From Candidatus Gastranaerophilales bacterium (GTDB taxonomy: Bacteria; Cyanobacteriota; Vampirovibrionia; Gastranaerophilales; Gastranaerophilaceae), in NCBI GenBank assembly GCA_944325835.1, contig CALVBO010000005.1, forward strand, positions 88,579 to 152,578: DNA of 64,000 nucleotides, given 5' to 3'. Below are positions 19,326 to 27,287 of this stretch, in pieces. Numbering within the stretch: position 1 is the first letter of the stretch; each line of letters starts with the position of its first letter. The notes beneath the pieces are model-generated. The model was not told the origin of the DNA. It did not search any database and worked only from the letters and a program-made list of their open reading frames with translations. The translations under genes and the position numbers were made by a program.

Positions 19326-20429
19326 ATGGTAAACAAACTAATCAAAGAAGACACAAAGATGTTTTTGACGGGGAATGAAGTTTTGGCGTACGCTGCAAAC
19401 GCTGCGGAAGCAGACTTTATGTATGGTTATCCTATTACCCCGCAAAACGAGATTATGCACACTTGGTGTAAATTGCTTCCGAAAACAGAAGCTGGATTTT
19501 TACAGACAGAAGATGAAATCTCTGCAGGCTTTTCTACTATCGGCGGAATTTTAGCCGGTAAAAGGGCCTTCACCGCAACAGCTGGTCCCGGTAACGTAAT
19601 CATGCAGGATGCCCAATCAATGGCTGAAATGATGAGAATCCCTTTTGTCTGTGCAGTTATGCAAAGAGGCGGTCCTTCGACCGCTACGGTAATTTACGCT
19701 CAGCAGGAAACACGTTTGACATGCTTTGGCGGAAACGGTGAAGGCTTCAGAATCGTTTATTCTACGGCCGGACACCAGGATCTTTATGATTATATGATTA
19801 AAGCTTTCAATACAGCTTGGACTTATAAGTTCCCTACATACCTACTGGCAGACGGATATCAAGGTAAAATGAGAGAACCTGTTACATTGTATGATCCTGC
19901 TTCACGCGGAATTAAAATGACACCGGTTACTCCATACTTATTGGGTGAAGGCGAAATCGGAAAAGACAGAAAATCTGTTCACCTTAGAAATACTTACAAT
20001 ATGGAAGAAGAACTTATGGAAGTTCTTGATCAGTATCAGGTCGACTACGACAAAATGGCTGAAGAAGTCGCTGAATCTTTTGAATATAAAACGGAAGATG
20101 CTGAAATTCTTATTATTGCTCACGGTATTGTAGCTCGTTCTGCAATGACCGCTGTTGATGAGCTTAGAGCAAAAGGTATTAAAGCCGGCTTATTCAGACC
20201 GATTACAATCAGACCGCTTGATGTTAAACCGCTTAGAGCAGCAGTTAAGAGAGCTAAACAGGTTCTGTTTACAGAATCTGCAAACGGTCAATTGGCGCAA
20301 ATGGTACTTGAAAAAATCTACGGCTTAACAACACCTTATCAAACATTATTCAAAATGGGTGTAGGTGTTACCGGTGATGATATCGTTAACAAAGTTGTTG
20401 AAATGGCTGACGTTCCGGCAGCAGTTTAG
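19326..20429 (+). CDS. 2-oxoacid:ferredoxin oxidoreductase, alpha subunit
   Basis: The 367-residue subunit contains the pyrimidine-binding domain of the thiamine diphosphate enzyme (FLTGNEVLAYAANAAEADFMYGYPITPQNEI, near residue 12) and a C-terminal transketolase-like domain. I chose the ATG at 19326, preceded by AAGAAGG, over an ORF extension that runs back into prepilin B. With the next three genes it forms a four-subunit enzyme of the KorA/VorB type, oxidising a 2-oxoacid with CoA and reducing ferredoxin. 2-oxoglutarate and branched-chain oxoacids are both possible substrates. Confidence 0.9.
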   Translation: MVNKLIKEDTKMFLTGNEVLAYAANAAEADFMYGYPITPQNEIMHTWCKLLPKTEAGFLQTEDEISAGFSTIGGILAGKRAFTATAGPGNVIMQDAQSMAEMMRIPFVCAVMQRGGPSTATVIYAQQETRLTCFGGNGEGFRIVYSTAGHQDLYDYMIKAFNTAWTYKFPTYLLADGYQGKMREPVTLYDPASRGIKMTPVTPYLLGEGEIGKDRKSVHLRNTYNMEEELMEVLDQYQVDYDKMAEEVAESFEYKTEDAEILIIAHGIVARSAMTAVDELRAKGIKAGLFRPITIRPLDVKPLRAAVKRAKQVLFTESANGQLAQMVLEKIYGLTTPYQTLFKMGVGVTGDDIVNKVVEMADVPAAV

Positions 20430-20447
20430 TAAAAGGAGAAAAACAAA

Positions 20448-21203
20448 ATGACAGAATTATTAACAATGCCTCCAAAATTGCCTGACGCACAAAATGCGGA
20501 AGTCGGCGCTTCCAAATTTTGTCCCGGCTGCGGTCACGGTATGATATTAAAATCACTAGCCTGGGCTATTGATGATTTAGGTTTAAAACAAAAAGCAGTT
20601 TTCGGTTGTGATATCGGATGCTCATTGCTTTCGTGGAATTATATGGATTTAGACACCGTTCAAACCCACCACGGTCGTACAACTCCTGTAATCTACGGGT
20701 TTACCAGAGCAAATAAAGACGCAATCGGTATTGCTTATATGGGTGACGGCGGCGGTTTGGCAATCGGTTCACAGCACCTTGTCAACGCAACTGTTCGTTC
20801 CGAAAGAATGCTGATTATTGTTACTAACAACACTAACTATGGTATGACAGGCGGACAAATGTCACCGACTACAATGCCGGGTCAAAAAACGGAAACAACT
20901 CCTTACGGACGTGATTGTGATGTTACCGGTCGTCCTGCAAAAGGCGCTGAAATGGTTGCTGCGATTGCTGACCCTGCAAAATCTTATGTTGCAAGAGCTT
21001 CTGTTTCTAACCTGAAAAAACTCCGCGTAACCTTCAAAAAAGCACTCAAAAACGTTGAAATGGGTGGCTTCTCATTTGTTGAAGTTCTATCTCTTTGCCC
21101 GCTCAACTGGAGAACTAATAACGTTGATACGTGGGGCAGATTAGAACAAATGGAAAGCGTTTTTGAAGTTAACGAATTCCTTGTTAGAGAAGGCTTAGAA
21201 TAA
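20448..21203 (+). CDS. 2-oxoacid:ferredoxin oxidoreductase, beta subunit (thiamine diphosphate-binding)
   Basis: The 251-residue subunit carries KFCPGCGHGMILKSL, the CDIGCS segment and the thiamine diphosphate/Mg motif GDGGGLAIGSQH ending in NNTNYGMTGGQMSPT. These define the beta subunit of 2-oxoacid:ferredoxin oxidoreductases. It starts 18 bases after the alpha subunit behind an AAAAGGAG site. It acts in the cytoplasm as the catalytic centre of the complex. Confidence 0.94.
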   Translation: MTELLTMPPKLPDAQNAEVGASKFCPGCGHGMILKSLAWAIDDLGLKQKAVFGCDIGCSLLSWNYMDLDTVQTHHGRTTPVIYGFTRANKDAIGIAYMGDGGGLAIGSQHLVNATVRSERMLIIVTNNTNYGMTGGQMSPTTMPGQKTETTPYGRDCDVTGRPAKGAEMVAAIADPAKSYVARASVSNLKKLRVTFKKALKNVEMGGFSFVEVLSLCPLNWRTNNVDTWGRLEQMESVFEVNEFLVREGLE

Positions 21204-21240
21204 TATCAGGCGTGGTTTAACAAAGAAGAAAGGTAAAAAT

Positions 21241-21798
21241 ATGAGTAGAACAAAAATGGTATTAGCAGGTGAAGGCGGTCAGGGCGTTCAGTCTGTTGCT
21301 AAAATTCTTGTTGAAGCAGGCTATGAAGCAGGCAAACAAGTTTTATATATTCCAAACTTCGGCGTAGAACAACGCGGCGGGGTTTCTATTGCATTCTGTC
21401 AAATCGCTGATGAAAAAATCGGCGAACCGCGTTTCGCTAAGGGCGACATCGTAATAATGCTTTCTGATAGAGCAATCGACAGATGCGATACTTATGTTGA
21501 TGAAAATTCTATTGTAGTTTACGATACATCAGTTTGTACTAAGAAACCGGAATGCAAATGCAAAAAACTCATCGGTGTTGACGCTAATAAAATTGCTAAC
21601 GAAAAACTTAGCGCACGTGTATTTAACATCATTATTTTGGGCGTATTGCTTGCAGCAACTAATGTTTTAAAAATTGATGATATCAAAAACGCTATGGAAT
21701 TGGCATTAGGCAAAAAATTCGCTGTAAAACCTGAATTGAGAGAGTTGAACCACAAAGCTCTTGAAATGGGTATGGAAATGGTTAATGCAGCTGTTTAA
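21241..21798 (+). CDS. 2-oxoacid:ferredoxin oxidoreductase, gamma subunit
   Basis: The 185-residue subunit has the gamma-type Rossmann-like fold: LAGEGGQGVQSVAKILVEAGYEAG at the N-terminus and FGVEQRGGVSIAFCQIADEKIG. It is required for CoA handling in this family. It lies between the beta and ferredoxin-like subunits, each with its own ribosome binding site. Confidence 0.93.
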   Translation: MSRTKMVLAGEGGQGVQSVAKILVEAGYEAGKQVLYIPNFGVEQRGGVSIAFCQIADEKIGEPRFAKGDIVIMLSDRAIDRCDTYVDENSIVVYDTSVCTKKPECKCKKLIGVDANKIANEKLSARVFNIIILGVLLAATNVLKIDDIKNAMELALGKKFAVKPELRELNHKALEMGMEMVNAAV

Positions 21799-21816
21799 TG
21801 CGGAAAGGTGATTAAA

Positions 21817-22089
21817 ATGACAGAACAATTACAATATAAAGGATACAAAATTGAAGGTGTCGGCAAAGGAAAAGCTGATTACTATGTATACACAGACCTC
21901 TGTAAAGGCTGCGGTCTTTGTATCGCAAAATGCCCAATGAATAAAATGGGTAAAGACTGCTTAAAATGGTCAAAAGAAACCGGACTTTTCCAAACCCCTG
22001 CGGTTGAACCGGATCCTTCTATCTGTATTGCCTGCGGAACTTGTGAATTAACTTGTCCGGACAGTGCAATCAGAATTGAAAGAAAATAA
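21817..22089 (+). CDS. 2-oxoacid:ferredoxin oxidoreductase, delta (ferredoxin-like) subunit
   Basis: The 90-residue protein has two [4Fe-4S] motifs: CKGCGLCIAKCPMNKMG and CIACGTCELTCPDSAI. I chose the ATG at 21817, with AAAGG nine bases upstream, rather than the GTG at 21808. It passes electrons from the beta subunit to ferredoxin. It is the last gene of the operon, before a strong terminator. Confidence 0.93.
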   Translation: MTEQLQYKGYKIEGVGKGKADYYVYTDLCKGCGLCIAKCPMNKMGKDCLKWSKETGLFQTPAVEPDPSICIACGTCELTCPDSAIRIERK

Positions 22090-22123
22090 AAAGTAACGCC
22101 CCGAAAGGGGCTTTACTTTTTTT
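22090..22123 (+). terminator. Terminator of the oxidoreductase operon
   Basis: The stem aaagtaa..gcccc, loop gaaa, ggggctttacttt ends in a run of T residues. Confidence 0.9.
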
Positions 22124-22183
22124 GAAAAATACTACATAATCGCCGGTCAAGGCGGCCTCCTAATTAGACCCTTGCTATCGGTC

Positions 22184-22212
22184 TTGACTAAAATTGAAAA
22201 ATAGTAAATAAT
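22184..22212 (+). promoter_or_regulatory. Promoter of prepilin C
   Basis: TTGACT (22184-22189), 17 bp, AATAAT (22207-22212). The leader that follows has GGCAATAAG repeats as in prepilins B and E, then the GAAAGGATGGAA ribosome binding site. Confidence 0.75.
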
Positions 22213-22270
22213 AGAAGAGGCAATAAGGCAATAAGAGAATAGGGCAATAAGCCCGGAAAGGATGGAAAGA

Positions 22271-23486
22271 ATGAAAAACCGAAATGTAAGTATTTGTACG
22301 GGGGGGGGGGGGGCGTGCCTTACCCGCAAAATTAGGTATTGAGGACACTACGTCCCCATGTCATGCTGAACTTGATTCAGCATCTGTCCCATGTCGCGAG
22401 CTACCGGTAACGTTGGACAGATCCCGAAATAAATTCGGGATGACATTAAAGGAAATGACCCTTGTATGTGCCTTTACCATGGCAGACCGGCTGAGCCGGA
22501 TCCATAATGGGCTGGTCGGCTTACGGTCAGCGTTTACCATGGCCGAAATATTATTATCCCTGACGATAATCGGCGTGGTGGCCGCGATAACGCTTCCGTC
22601 ACTCACGGGCAACATTAATGAACGCACGTGGAACACGCAGAGAAAAGCTCTTTATGCACGAATGAGTCAGGCAATTGCCCTGATGCCGTCTTTGAATGGT
22701 TATGGAAAACTTTCCGGTACTATAAGCGATGACGGTTCACAAAGTGTTACAGAGGATACAGCCGCTGAGACGTTTGTTACTGACGGACTTTCAAAAGTCT
22801 TAAAAATCAATAATATTTGCGATAATGAACATTTAAAAGATTGCGGTTTAGCTTCTAAAATAACCAATATTAAAGGAGATTCTCTTGATTTTCCATTTGA
22901 TATGCAGACCTTAAATTCCGGAATTTTAAGCCAAAATTTTGCGGGTCACCCTTCTTATAATCAGTTAAATACGAAAGCTGCGGCTTTTGAAACACAAAAC
23001 GGAGAAAGTATTGCGGTTTATTATAATCCGAATTGCAGTATTAATCAGGCTTTTACTAATTACTGGAATTATGTGCAGCCGTTATTTTGTGCAAATTTCC
23101 TGTATGATTTGAATGGAAGTAAAGGGCCGAATACTGTTGGTAAAGATTTAGGCTTCATTACAGTTTTTTATGCTGTTGACCCTGTGGTTGTAGCTCCGGT
23201 TCCGTTGATGCAAAATTCAGCGACCGGTGTAAGCCAGATCGCAGCAGGGAAAGAGTGTTTGAAATTCTCGGATGACAGTCGTGTACCAAATAAAGAAGAA
23301 TTAGCAGCAATGTATATTAATAAAGAGCTTATTGGCAACTGGGATGCCGGAGGTTTTTATCTTTCCTCTTCAACGGATATTTATGAGGGTGCACCGGCAG
23401 CCTGGACTGTAGATATTAACCATGGCACTATGTATAAGACCAGTTCAAGAACTCAGGGACATGCTTTGAGGTGTATTAAACGTTAA
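22271..23486 (+). CDS. Prepilin-like protein C, poly-G phase-variable gene, out of frame here
   Basis: The ATG at 22271 encodes MKNRNVSICTGGGG and, with 14 G, continues to an early TGA at 22343-22345. With 13 G the start joins an uninterrupted frame to 23486. That frame includes the REP-like element, a duplicated AFTMA, the prepilin motif AFTMAEILLSLTIIG, the family core DLNGSKGPN and a lectin-like C-terminus (SRVPNKEEL, FYLSSSTD, AAW, ending RCIKR). The leader would be about 86 residues long. The C-terminal sequence differs strongly from the paralogs while the first half is nearly the same. Homopolymer miscounting is the alternative explanation for the frameshift. Confidence 0.85.
22300..22313 (+). 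repeat. Poly-G tract, 14 G (prepilin C)
   Basis: A run of 14 G at codon 10. Loss of one G opens the gene, the same offset as in prepilin B. Confidence 0.95.
22360..22444. repeat. REP-like palindromic element inside prepilin C
   Basis: This copy begins gtcatgctgaacttgattcag and ends aaataaattcgggatgac. The inner half (agctaccggtaacgttggacag) is identical to the copy in prepilin B. Confidence 0.8.
22473..22546 (+). repeat. 60-bp in-frame duplication around the prepilin signal of C
   Basis: tttaccatggcaga (22473) and tttaccatggccga (22533) are 60 bp apart and match at 13 of 14 bases. Between them lies the ccggctgagccgg palindrome unit also found in prepilin A. Confidence 0.75.
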
Positions 23487-23512
23487 AAAAGGAGCCAGAA
23501 GGCTCCTTTTTA
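23487..23512. terminator. Terminator after prepilin C
   Basis: The stem aaaaggagcc, loop agaa, ggctcctttt has A and T flanks. It can serve both prepilin C and the convergent SprA-like gene. Confidence 0.85.
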
Positions 23513-23938
23513 TGCTAATAAATTTAATCTTTGTTTGCTTGCCATATTTTGAGCTTCGGATTTAATGTTCCTTGCCTGTGCCGCAACCTTGTAGTCCTGA
23601 CCGGAAGGGTCTGCCGGTGCCATAGCGGAGCGTATTACCGTATTTGCATCGTTAATCGTTTGCTGCGGGTTATTAGGATTAAGGGATGGCATTTTTATAG
23701 CCACATGTCCGGCAAAAGGTATGCCGTCGGCATTACGTTCAATTACGATAGCACCTGCGAGGTGCCCGCCTGCGGTTTTGTGCGCAAGTTCGTGTGCATA
23801 GATTTCGTTATAATTCTTTTTTATTAAAGCCTGTTTTGCTTCGTCTTTTTGTTCGTCATCCTGCGACATTCTTGCGTTTTGAAACCCGAAGGCATATTTA
23901 TTCCCGTACAATCCGTTTCCTGTAATAGCACCTAACAT
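23510..23938 (-). CDS. Putative zinc metallopeptidase, SprA-related family
   Basis: The 142-residue protein has HELAH at residues 49-53, a zinc HExxH motif, in the context AHELAHKTAGGHLAG. The later sequence (GIPFAGHVAIKMPS, then TVIRSAMAPADPSGQDYKVAAQA) follows the pattern of the SprA-related family (PF12118). The function of this family is not established. No signal peptide is visible. It converges with prepilin C. Confidence 0.8.
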   Translation of the reverse strand: MLGAITGNGLYGNKYAFGFQNARMSQDDEQKDEAKQALIKKNYNEIYAHELAHKTAGGHLAGAIVIERNADGIPFAGHVAIKMPSLNPNNPQQTINDANTVIRSAMAPADPSGQDYKVAAQARNIKSEAQNMASKQRLNLLA

Positions 23939-24093
23939 AATTCTACCTCACACCTTTGCTACCATTGTAGCATTTTTGATGTGTTTTGGCAAGTCCTAAT
24001 TATTAAAAATTGTTCATAAAAGTATAAAAATCAGTATTTTCATAATCTTTCGTGATACTATGGTAACAATAGAAGTTTTAGAAGGAGAGAAAT

Positions 24094-25005
24094 ATGACAG
24101 AATATTTTTATTTGAACGGGGAATGGGTTGATTCGACAAAGGCTTCTATACCGGTCAGAACTCATGCTTTTTTATACGGAACTTCTGTATTTGAAGGTAT
24201 AAGAGCATATTGGAATGAAGAAGAAAAACAGCTTTATGCTTTCAGAGTCAGAGAACACTACGAAAGAATGTTTGCAAGTGCAAAAATTATGTTCATGACT
24301 CCGACCATGAGTATTGATGAATACTGCAAATTAACTGTTGAACAGTTGAAAAAGAATAATTACAGAGAAAATACTTATATTCGTCCTACATTATATAAAT
24401 GCGCGCAAAAGGTTGGCCCGGGGCTTTATGATAACCCTGATGCGTTTGTTCTCCTGACAAATAAAATGGGTGATTATATTGATACTTCAAAAGGCTTGAG
24501 AGTTTGTGTTTCTTCGTGGAGAAGAAACAGCGATAATGCTATTCCGCCTCGTGCGAAAGTCAGCGGCGCTTATGCAAACTCTGCATTGATTAAAACGGAC
24601 GCTCATAATGCAGGTTTTGATGATGCTATTGTTCTGGATGAATGCGGACAGGTTACAGAAGGTTCTGCAATGAACTTCTTTATGGTTATGAACGGAAAAC
24701 TTGTTACCTCTGCAAAAACAGACAGTATTTTAATAGGCATCACAAGAAACACTATTATTGAACTCGCGAGAGATTTGGGGATTGAAGTTGAAGAACGTGC
24801 TATTGATCGTTCGGAACTTTACCTTGCGGATGAAGCGTTCTATTGCGGCACAGGTGCACAGGTCAGCCCGATTGTTGAAATCGATGGCAGAAAACTCGGT
24901 GACGGAAAAGTCGGCCCGATTGCTGCAAAATTGCAAGACCTTTATTTTGATGTTGTAAAGGGCAAGGTAGCTAAATATAAACACTGGTGTATGCCGGTTT
25001 ACTAA
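24094..25005 (+). CDS. ilvE: Branched-chain amino acid aminotransferase
   Basis: This 303-residue fold-type IV PLP enzyme begins with YLNGEWVDSTKASIPVRTHAFLYGTSVFEGIRAY. The PLP lysine is in AKVSGAYANSALIK, and the phosphate-binding region is ECGQVTEGSAMNFF. It interconverts Leu, Ile and Val with their 2-oxoacids. A GAAGGAGAG ribosome binding site precedes the ATG. Its oxoacid products could feed a branched-chain 2-oxoacid:ferredoxin oxidoreductase, but that link is inference. Confidence 0.94.
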   Translation: MTEYFYLNGEWVDSTKASIPVRTHAFLYGTSVFEGIRAYWNEEEKQLYAFRVREHYERMFASAKIMFMTPTMSIDEYCKLTVEQLKKNNYRENTYIRPTLYKCAQKVGPGLYDNPDAFVLLTNKMGDYIDTSKGLRVCVSSWRRNSDNAIPPRAKVSGAYANSALIKTDAHNAGFDDAIVLDECGQVTEGSAMNFFMVMNGKLVTSAKTDSILIGITRNTIIELARDLGIEVEERAIDRSELYLADEAFYCGTGAQVSPIVEIDGRKLGDGKVGPIAAKLQDLYFDVVKGKVAKYKHWCMPVY

Positions 25006-25033
25006 TTTTGTTAACGGGCATGTGTGAGGACAG

Positions 25034-25768
25034 ATGTTTACATTCTTAGGTTTATGCGTTCAAAACTTAATACGTTGTTTTAAATACTTGTTCTCAGGGC
25101 AGGCACGTTTCAGTACAATAATTTCACAGGCATCGGCAATAAGTTACGACTCATTGCCGATATCCCTGATGATTGTTTTCATTGCGTCTTTGGTTATGAC
25201 AATTCAGGTAGCGAAAAGTTTTGCAATGTCGGGGGCTGATACGTATATCGGCGGTTCTATTGCAATTGTTATGATAAGAGAAATTGCCCCGGGGTTTGTG
25301 GCGCTTGCAATCGGGGCGCGGGCGGGAACTGCAATTAGTGCGGAAATCGCCAATATGCAGGTTACATCTCAGGTTGATGCGCTTAAAACTCTAAAGGTTG
25401 ATCCTGTCGGGTATTATTTTACACCGAGAATTCTGGCAGGATTTTTCACTGTTCCTATGGTTGTATTACTTGCAGAATTCGTCGGGATTGTCGGCGGAAT
25501 GTTTGTTGCGCAGGCGACAATAGACCTTCATCCGGCAAGATATATAAGTTCTGTATGGGCCTGGCTTTCGATAAGGGATGTTTATATAAGCCTTTTTAAG
25601 GCAATGATTTTTGGAGCATTGATAACGCTTGTGTGCGCGACTCAGGGATATACAACTACAGGCGGGGCAAAGCAGGTCGGAATATCAACGACGCGCGCAT
25701 CAATACTTTCTACAATTTATATGCTTGTTGCGGATTTTTTAATTAATCTTGTTTTCTATATTTTTTAA
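25034..25768 (+). CDS. MlaE/YrbE-family ABC transporter permease
   Basis: The 244-residue membrane protein matches MlaE permeases (SYDSLPISLMIVFIASLVMTIQVAKSF, IVMIREIAPGFVALAIGARAGTAISAEI, MQVTSQVDALKTLKVDP, GYYFTPRILAGFF). These proteins move phospholipids or similar lipids between inner and outer membranes with an MlaF ATPase and an MCE protein. Neither partner is adjacent here. It follows ilvE by about 30 bases. Its last 26 bases overlap the converging small gene. Confidence 0.9.
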   Translation: MFTFLGLCVQNLIRCFKYLFSGQARFSTIISQASAISYDSLPISLMIVFIASLVMTIQVAKSFAMSGADTYIGGSIAIVMIREIAPGFVALAIGARAGTAISAEIANMQVTSQVDALKTLKVDPVGYYFTPRILAGFFTVPMVVLLAEFVGIVGGMFVAQATIDLHPARYISSVWAWLSIRDVYISLFKAMIFGALITLVCATQGYTTTGGAKQVGISTTRASILSTIYMLVADFLINLVFYIF

Positions 25769-25943
25769 GATTACTTTTGTGCACAATGGCGCCGCAGTTC
25801 CGGCAGGCAAGGATTTCTCCGGTGCTGTCAACCGGCATAAAAACATGATTGCAGCGCTCTTCTTCAAGCTCTTCCGGTGTTTTTTGCTTGATATAACCGC
25901 TTTTCTTACTAAAAATTTTTACTATAAGTTCGATTAGATACAT
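25743..25943 (-). CDS. Small protein with a possible zinc site
   Basis: The 66-residue protein has a hydrophobic start and a Cys/His set (ERCNHVFMP, then ILACRNCGAIVHKSN) that could bind one zinc. Its ATG overlaps the stop of cdd by one base (TAATG), the coupled arrangement used repeatedly in this window, which supports it as a real gene. The function is unknown. Confidence 0.7.
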   Translation of the reverse strand: MYLIELIVKIFSKKSGYIKQKTPEELEEERCNHVFMPVDSTGEILACRNCGAIVHKSNLKKYRKQD

Positions 25944-26326
25944 TAAATCTTAAAGCTTTCAGGCATGAGGTAGCTTAATTTATAAACTTTTGCCTCGCCA
26001 TTGACTTCGGTAATAATATCCAGATCGTTACCGGCGAGAAATTCTGTCATAACCTGCCTGCAAGCGCCGCAAGGTACACAGTTATCCTCGTTTGGCGAAT
26101 ATATGGCAATCGCTTTTAGTTTTGTATGACCGTTAGCAATGGCAGTTCCGATGGCGTTGCGTTCCGCGCAAATTGTAAGACCGTAGCTTGCATTCTCAAA
26201 ATTACAGCCGCTGAACGTACTGCCGTCTTCCGTCAATACGCAGGCGCCGACTTTAAACTTTGAGTATGGAACGTATGCGTTTTGGGAAACTTCTTTTGCT
26301 TTTTCTAATAATTCACGGTAATTCAT
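25943..26326 (-). CDS. cdd: Cytidine deaminase
   Basis: The 127-residue tetrameric-type enzyme has the zinc and catalytic motifs CAERNAIGTAIANG and PCGACRQVMTEF, plus the substrate motif GCNFENASYGLT. It deaminates cytidine and deoxycytidine for pyrimidine salvage. I chose the ATG at 26326 because a GAGGTG site lies upstream and the family begins near this point. The longer ORF starts at 26338. Confidence 0.94.
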   Translation of the reverse strand: MNYRELLEKAKEVSQNAYVPYSKFKVGACVLTEDGSTFSGCNFENASYGLTICAERNAIGTAIANGHTKLKAIAIYSPNEDNCVPCGACRQVMTEFLAGNDLDIITEVNGEAKVYKLSYLMPESFKI

Positions 26327-26397
26327 AAGACACCTCAAAAAGTATTTTAGTATAATTTGTTCTTTGTAAAATCGTTTATTTGGAGTATAATATTGAT

Positions 26398-27183
26398 ATG
26401 AAAAAATTACTGGTATTTATTTTTATGTTTATTGGTTTGGCAGCGTACGCCAAAGAAGAGGAAATTTTTGTGCTGCCGCTTTATATGACAGATGTGCAAA
26501 ATAATAATTCTTATGGTTTTGAAACCGCGTCTGAAATTGTTGCAGATGATATTATTCAAAACTTCTTGCTCGGGAATAAAATAAATTCGACTAAACTGGA
26601 TAATGTTAAAGCCCTGACTGCCAATGATTTTTATGTAAAAGAAGCCGGTAATAAGTTTCGAAAATCCGGTTTGATAGATTTTGAAAAACTTGTCAAATCA
26701 ATAAATACAACGGCGGATAAAACGCTGCTTGTTGTCGGGTATGTTGAGGACAAAAATGAGGCAAAACTTGAACTATGGGATGTTTTGAAGCTTGCTTCGG
26801 ATTTTCAAATAGATTATCAATACAATTGGACTACAATGGTAATGCTTATTGATAACACTGACGGGGTTGCGCTGTGGCACAAATCATATACAATGCCGCT
26901 TGCATCAAATAAGAAGCCTTTTTCTGCAAAAAATTTCTCTGCGGCAGCCGATAACTATGAAAAAGTCCGTTCGTTTTCCAAAAATATTATAGCGAAAGAT
27001 GTTGAAGAAAACGTTATCTTGCGGCTGGAAAATAAAACTATAGATTATTCTGATAATGTTAAACCGGTACCGAATGAAGGCATTGGTCTGAAATATTATA
27101 AAAAGGGCATTCCGGTGAAGATAACTCCGCCGGCAGAAACTATAGAGCAGCAGTTGTTGAAAGACGATACGTTTAGCCTGTAG
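26398..27183 (+). CDS. Exported protein, unknown function
   Basis: A signal peptide (KKLLVFIFMFIGLAAYA, residues 2-18) precedes a soluble domain of about 240 residues. The visible sequence (EIFVLPLYMTDVQNNNSYGFETASEIVADDII and later DKTLLVVGYVEDKNEAKLELWDVL) resembles periplasmic nucleotide-binding-like accessory proteins only loosely. I do not recognise a family. I chose the ATG at 26398, with TGGAG upstream, over a TTG at 26380. It has its own terminator. Confidence 0.75.
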   Translation: MKKLLVFIFMFIGLAAYAKEEEIFVLPLYMTDVQNNNSYGFETASEIVADDIIQNFLLGNKINSTKLDNVKALTANDFYVKEAGNKFRKSGLIDFEKLVKSINTTADKTLLVVGYVEDKNEAKLELWDVLKLASDFQIDYQYNWTTMVMLIDNTDGVALWHKSYTMPLASNKKPFSAKNFSAAADNYEKVRSFSKNIIAKDVEENVILRLENKTIDYSDNVKPVPNEGIGLKYYKKGIPVKITPPAETIEQQLLKDDTFSL

Positions 27184-27206
27184 GCTGTGCGTGTATCTAT
27201 TATTAC

Positions 27207-27235
27207 GGGCGAAGCCGTTCGGCTTCGCCCTTCAA
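27207..27235 (+). terminator. Terminator of the exported protein gene
   Basis: A ten-base stem gggcgaagcc / ggcttcgccc with a gttc loop is followed by a T-rich tail. Confidence 0.75.
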
Positions 27236-27251
27236 TTTTCTTTACCCTTAG

Positions 27252-27280
27252 TTGACAATCGAATTTTTCAACCATAAAAT
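27252..27280 (+). promoter_or_regulatory. Promoter of the glutamate synthase operon, probably leaderless
   Basis: TTGACA (27252-27257), 17 bp, TAAAAT (27275-27280). The ATG with the catalytic Cys codon begins at 27288, seven bases after the -10 box. The expected transcript would begin at or within a base or two of the start codon. Confidence 0.65.
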
Positions 27281-27287
27281 AACTTAT

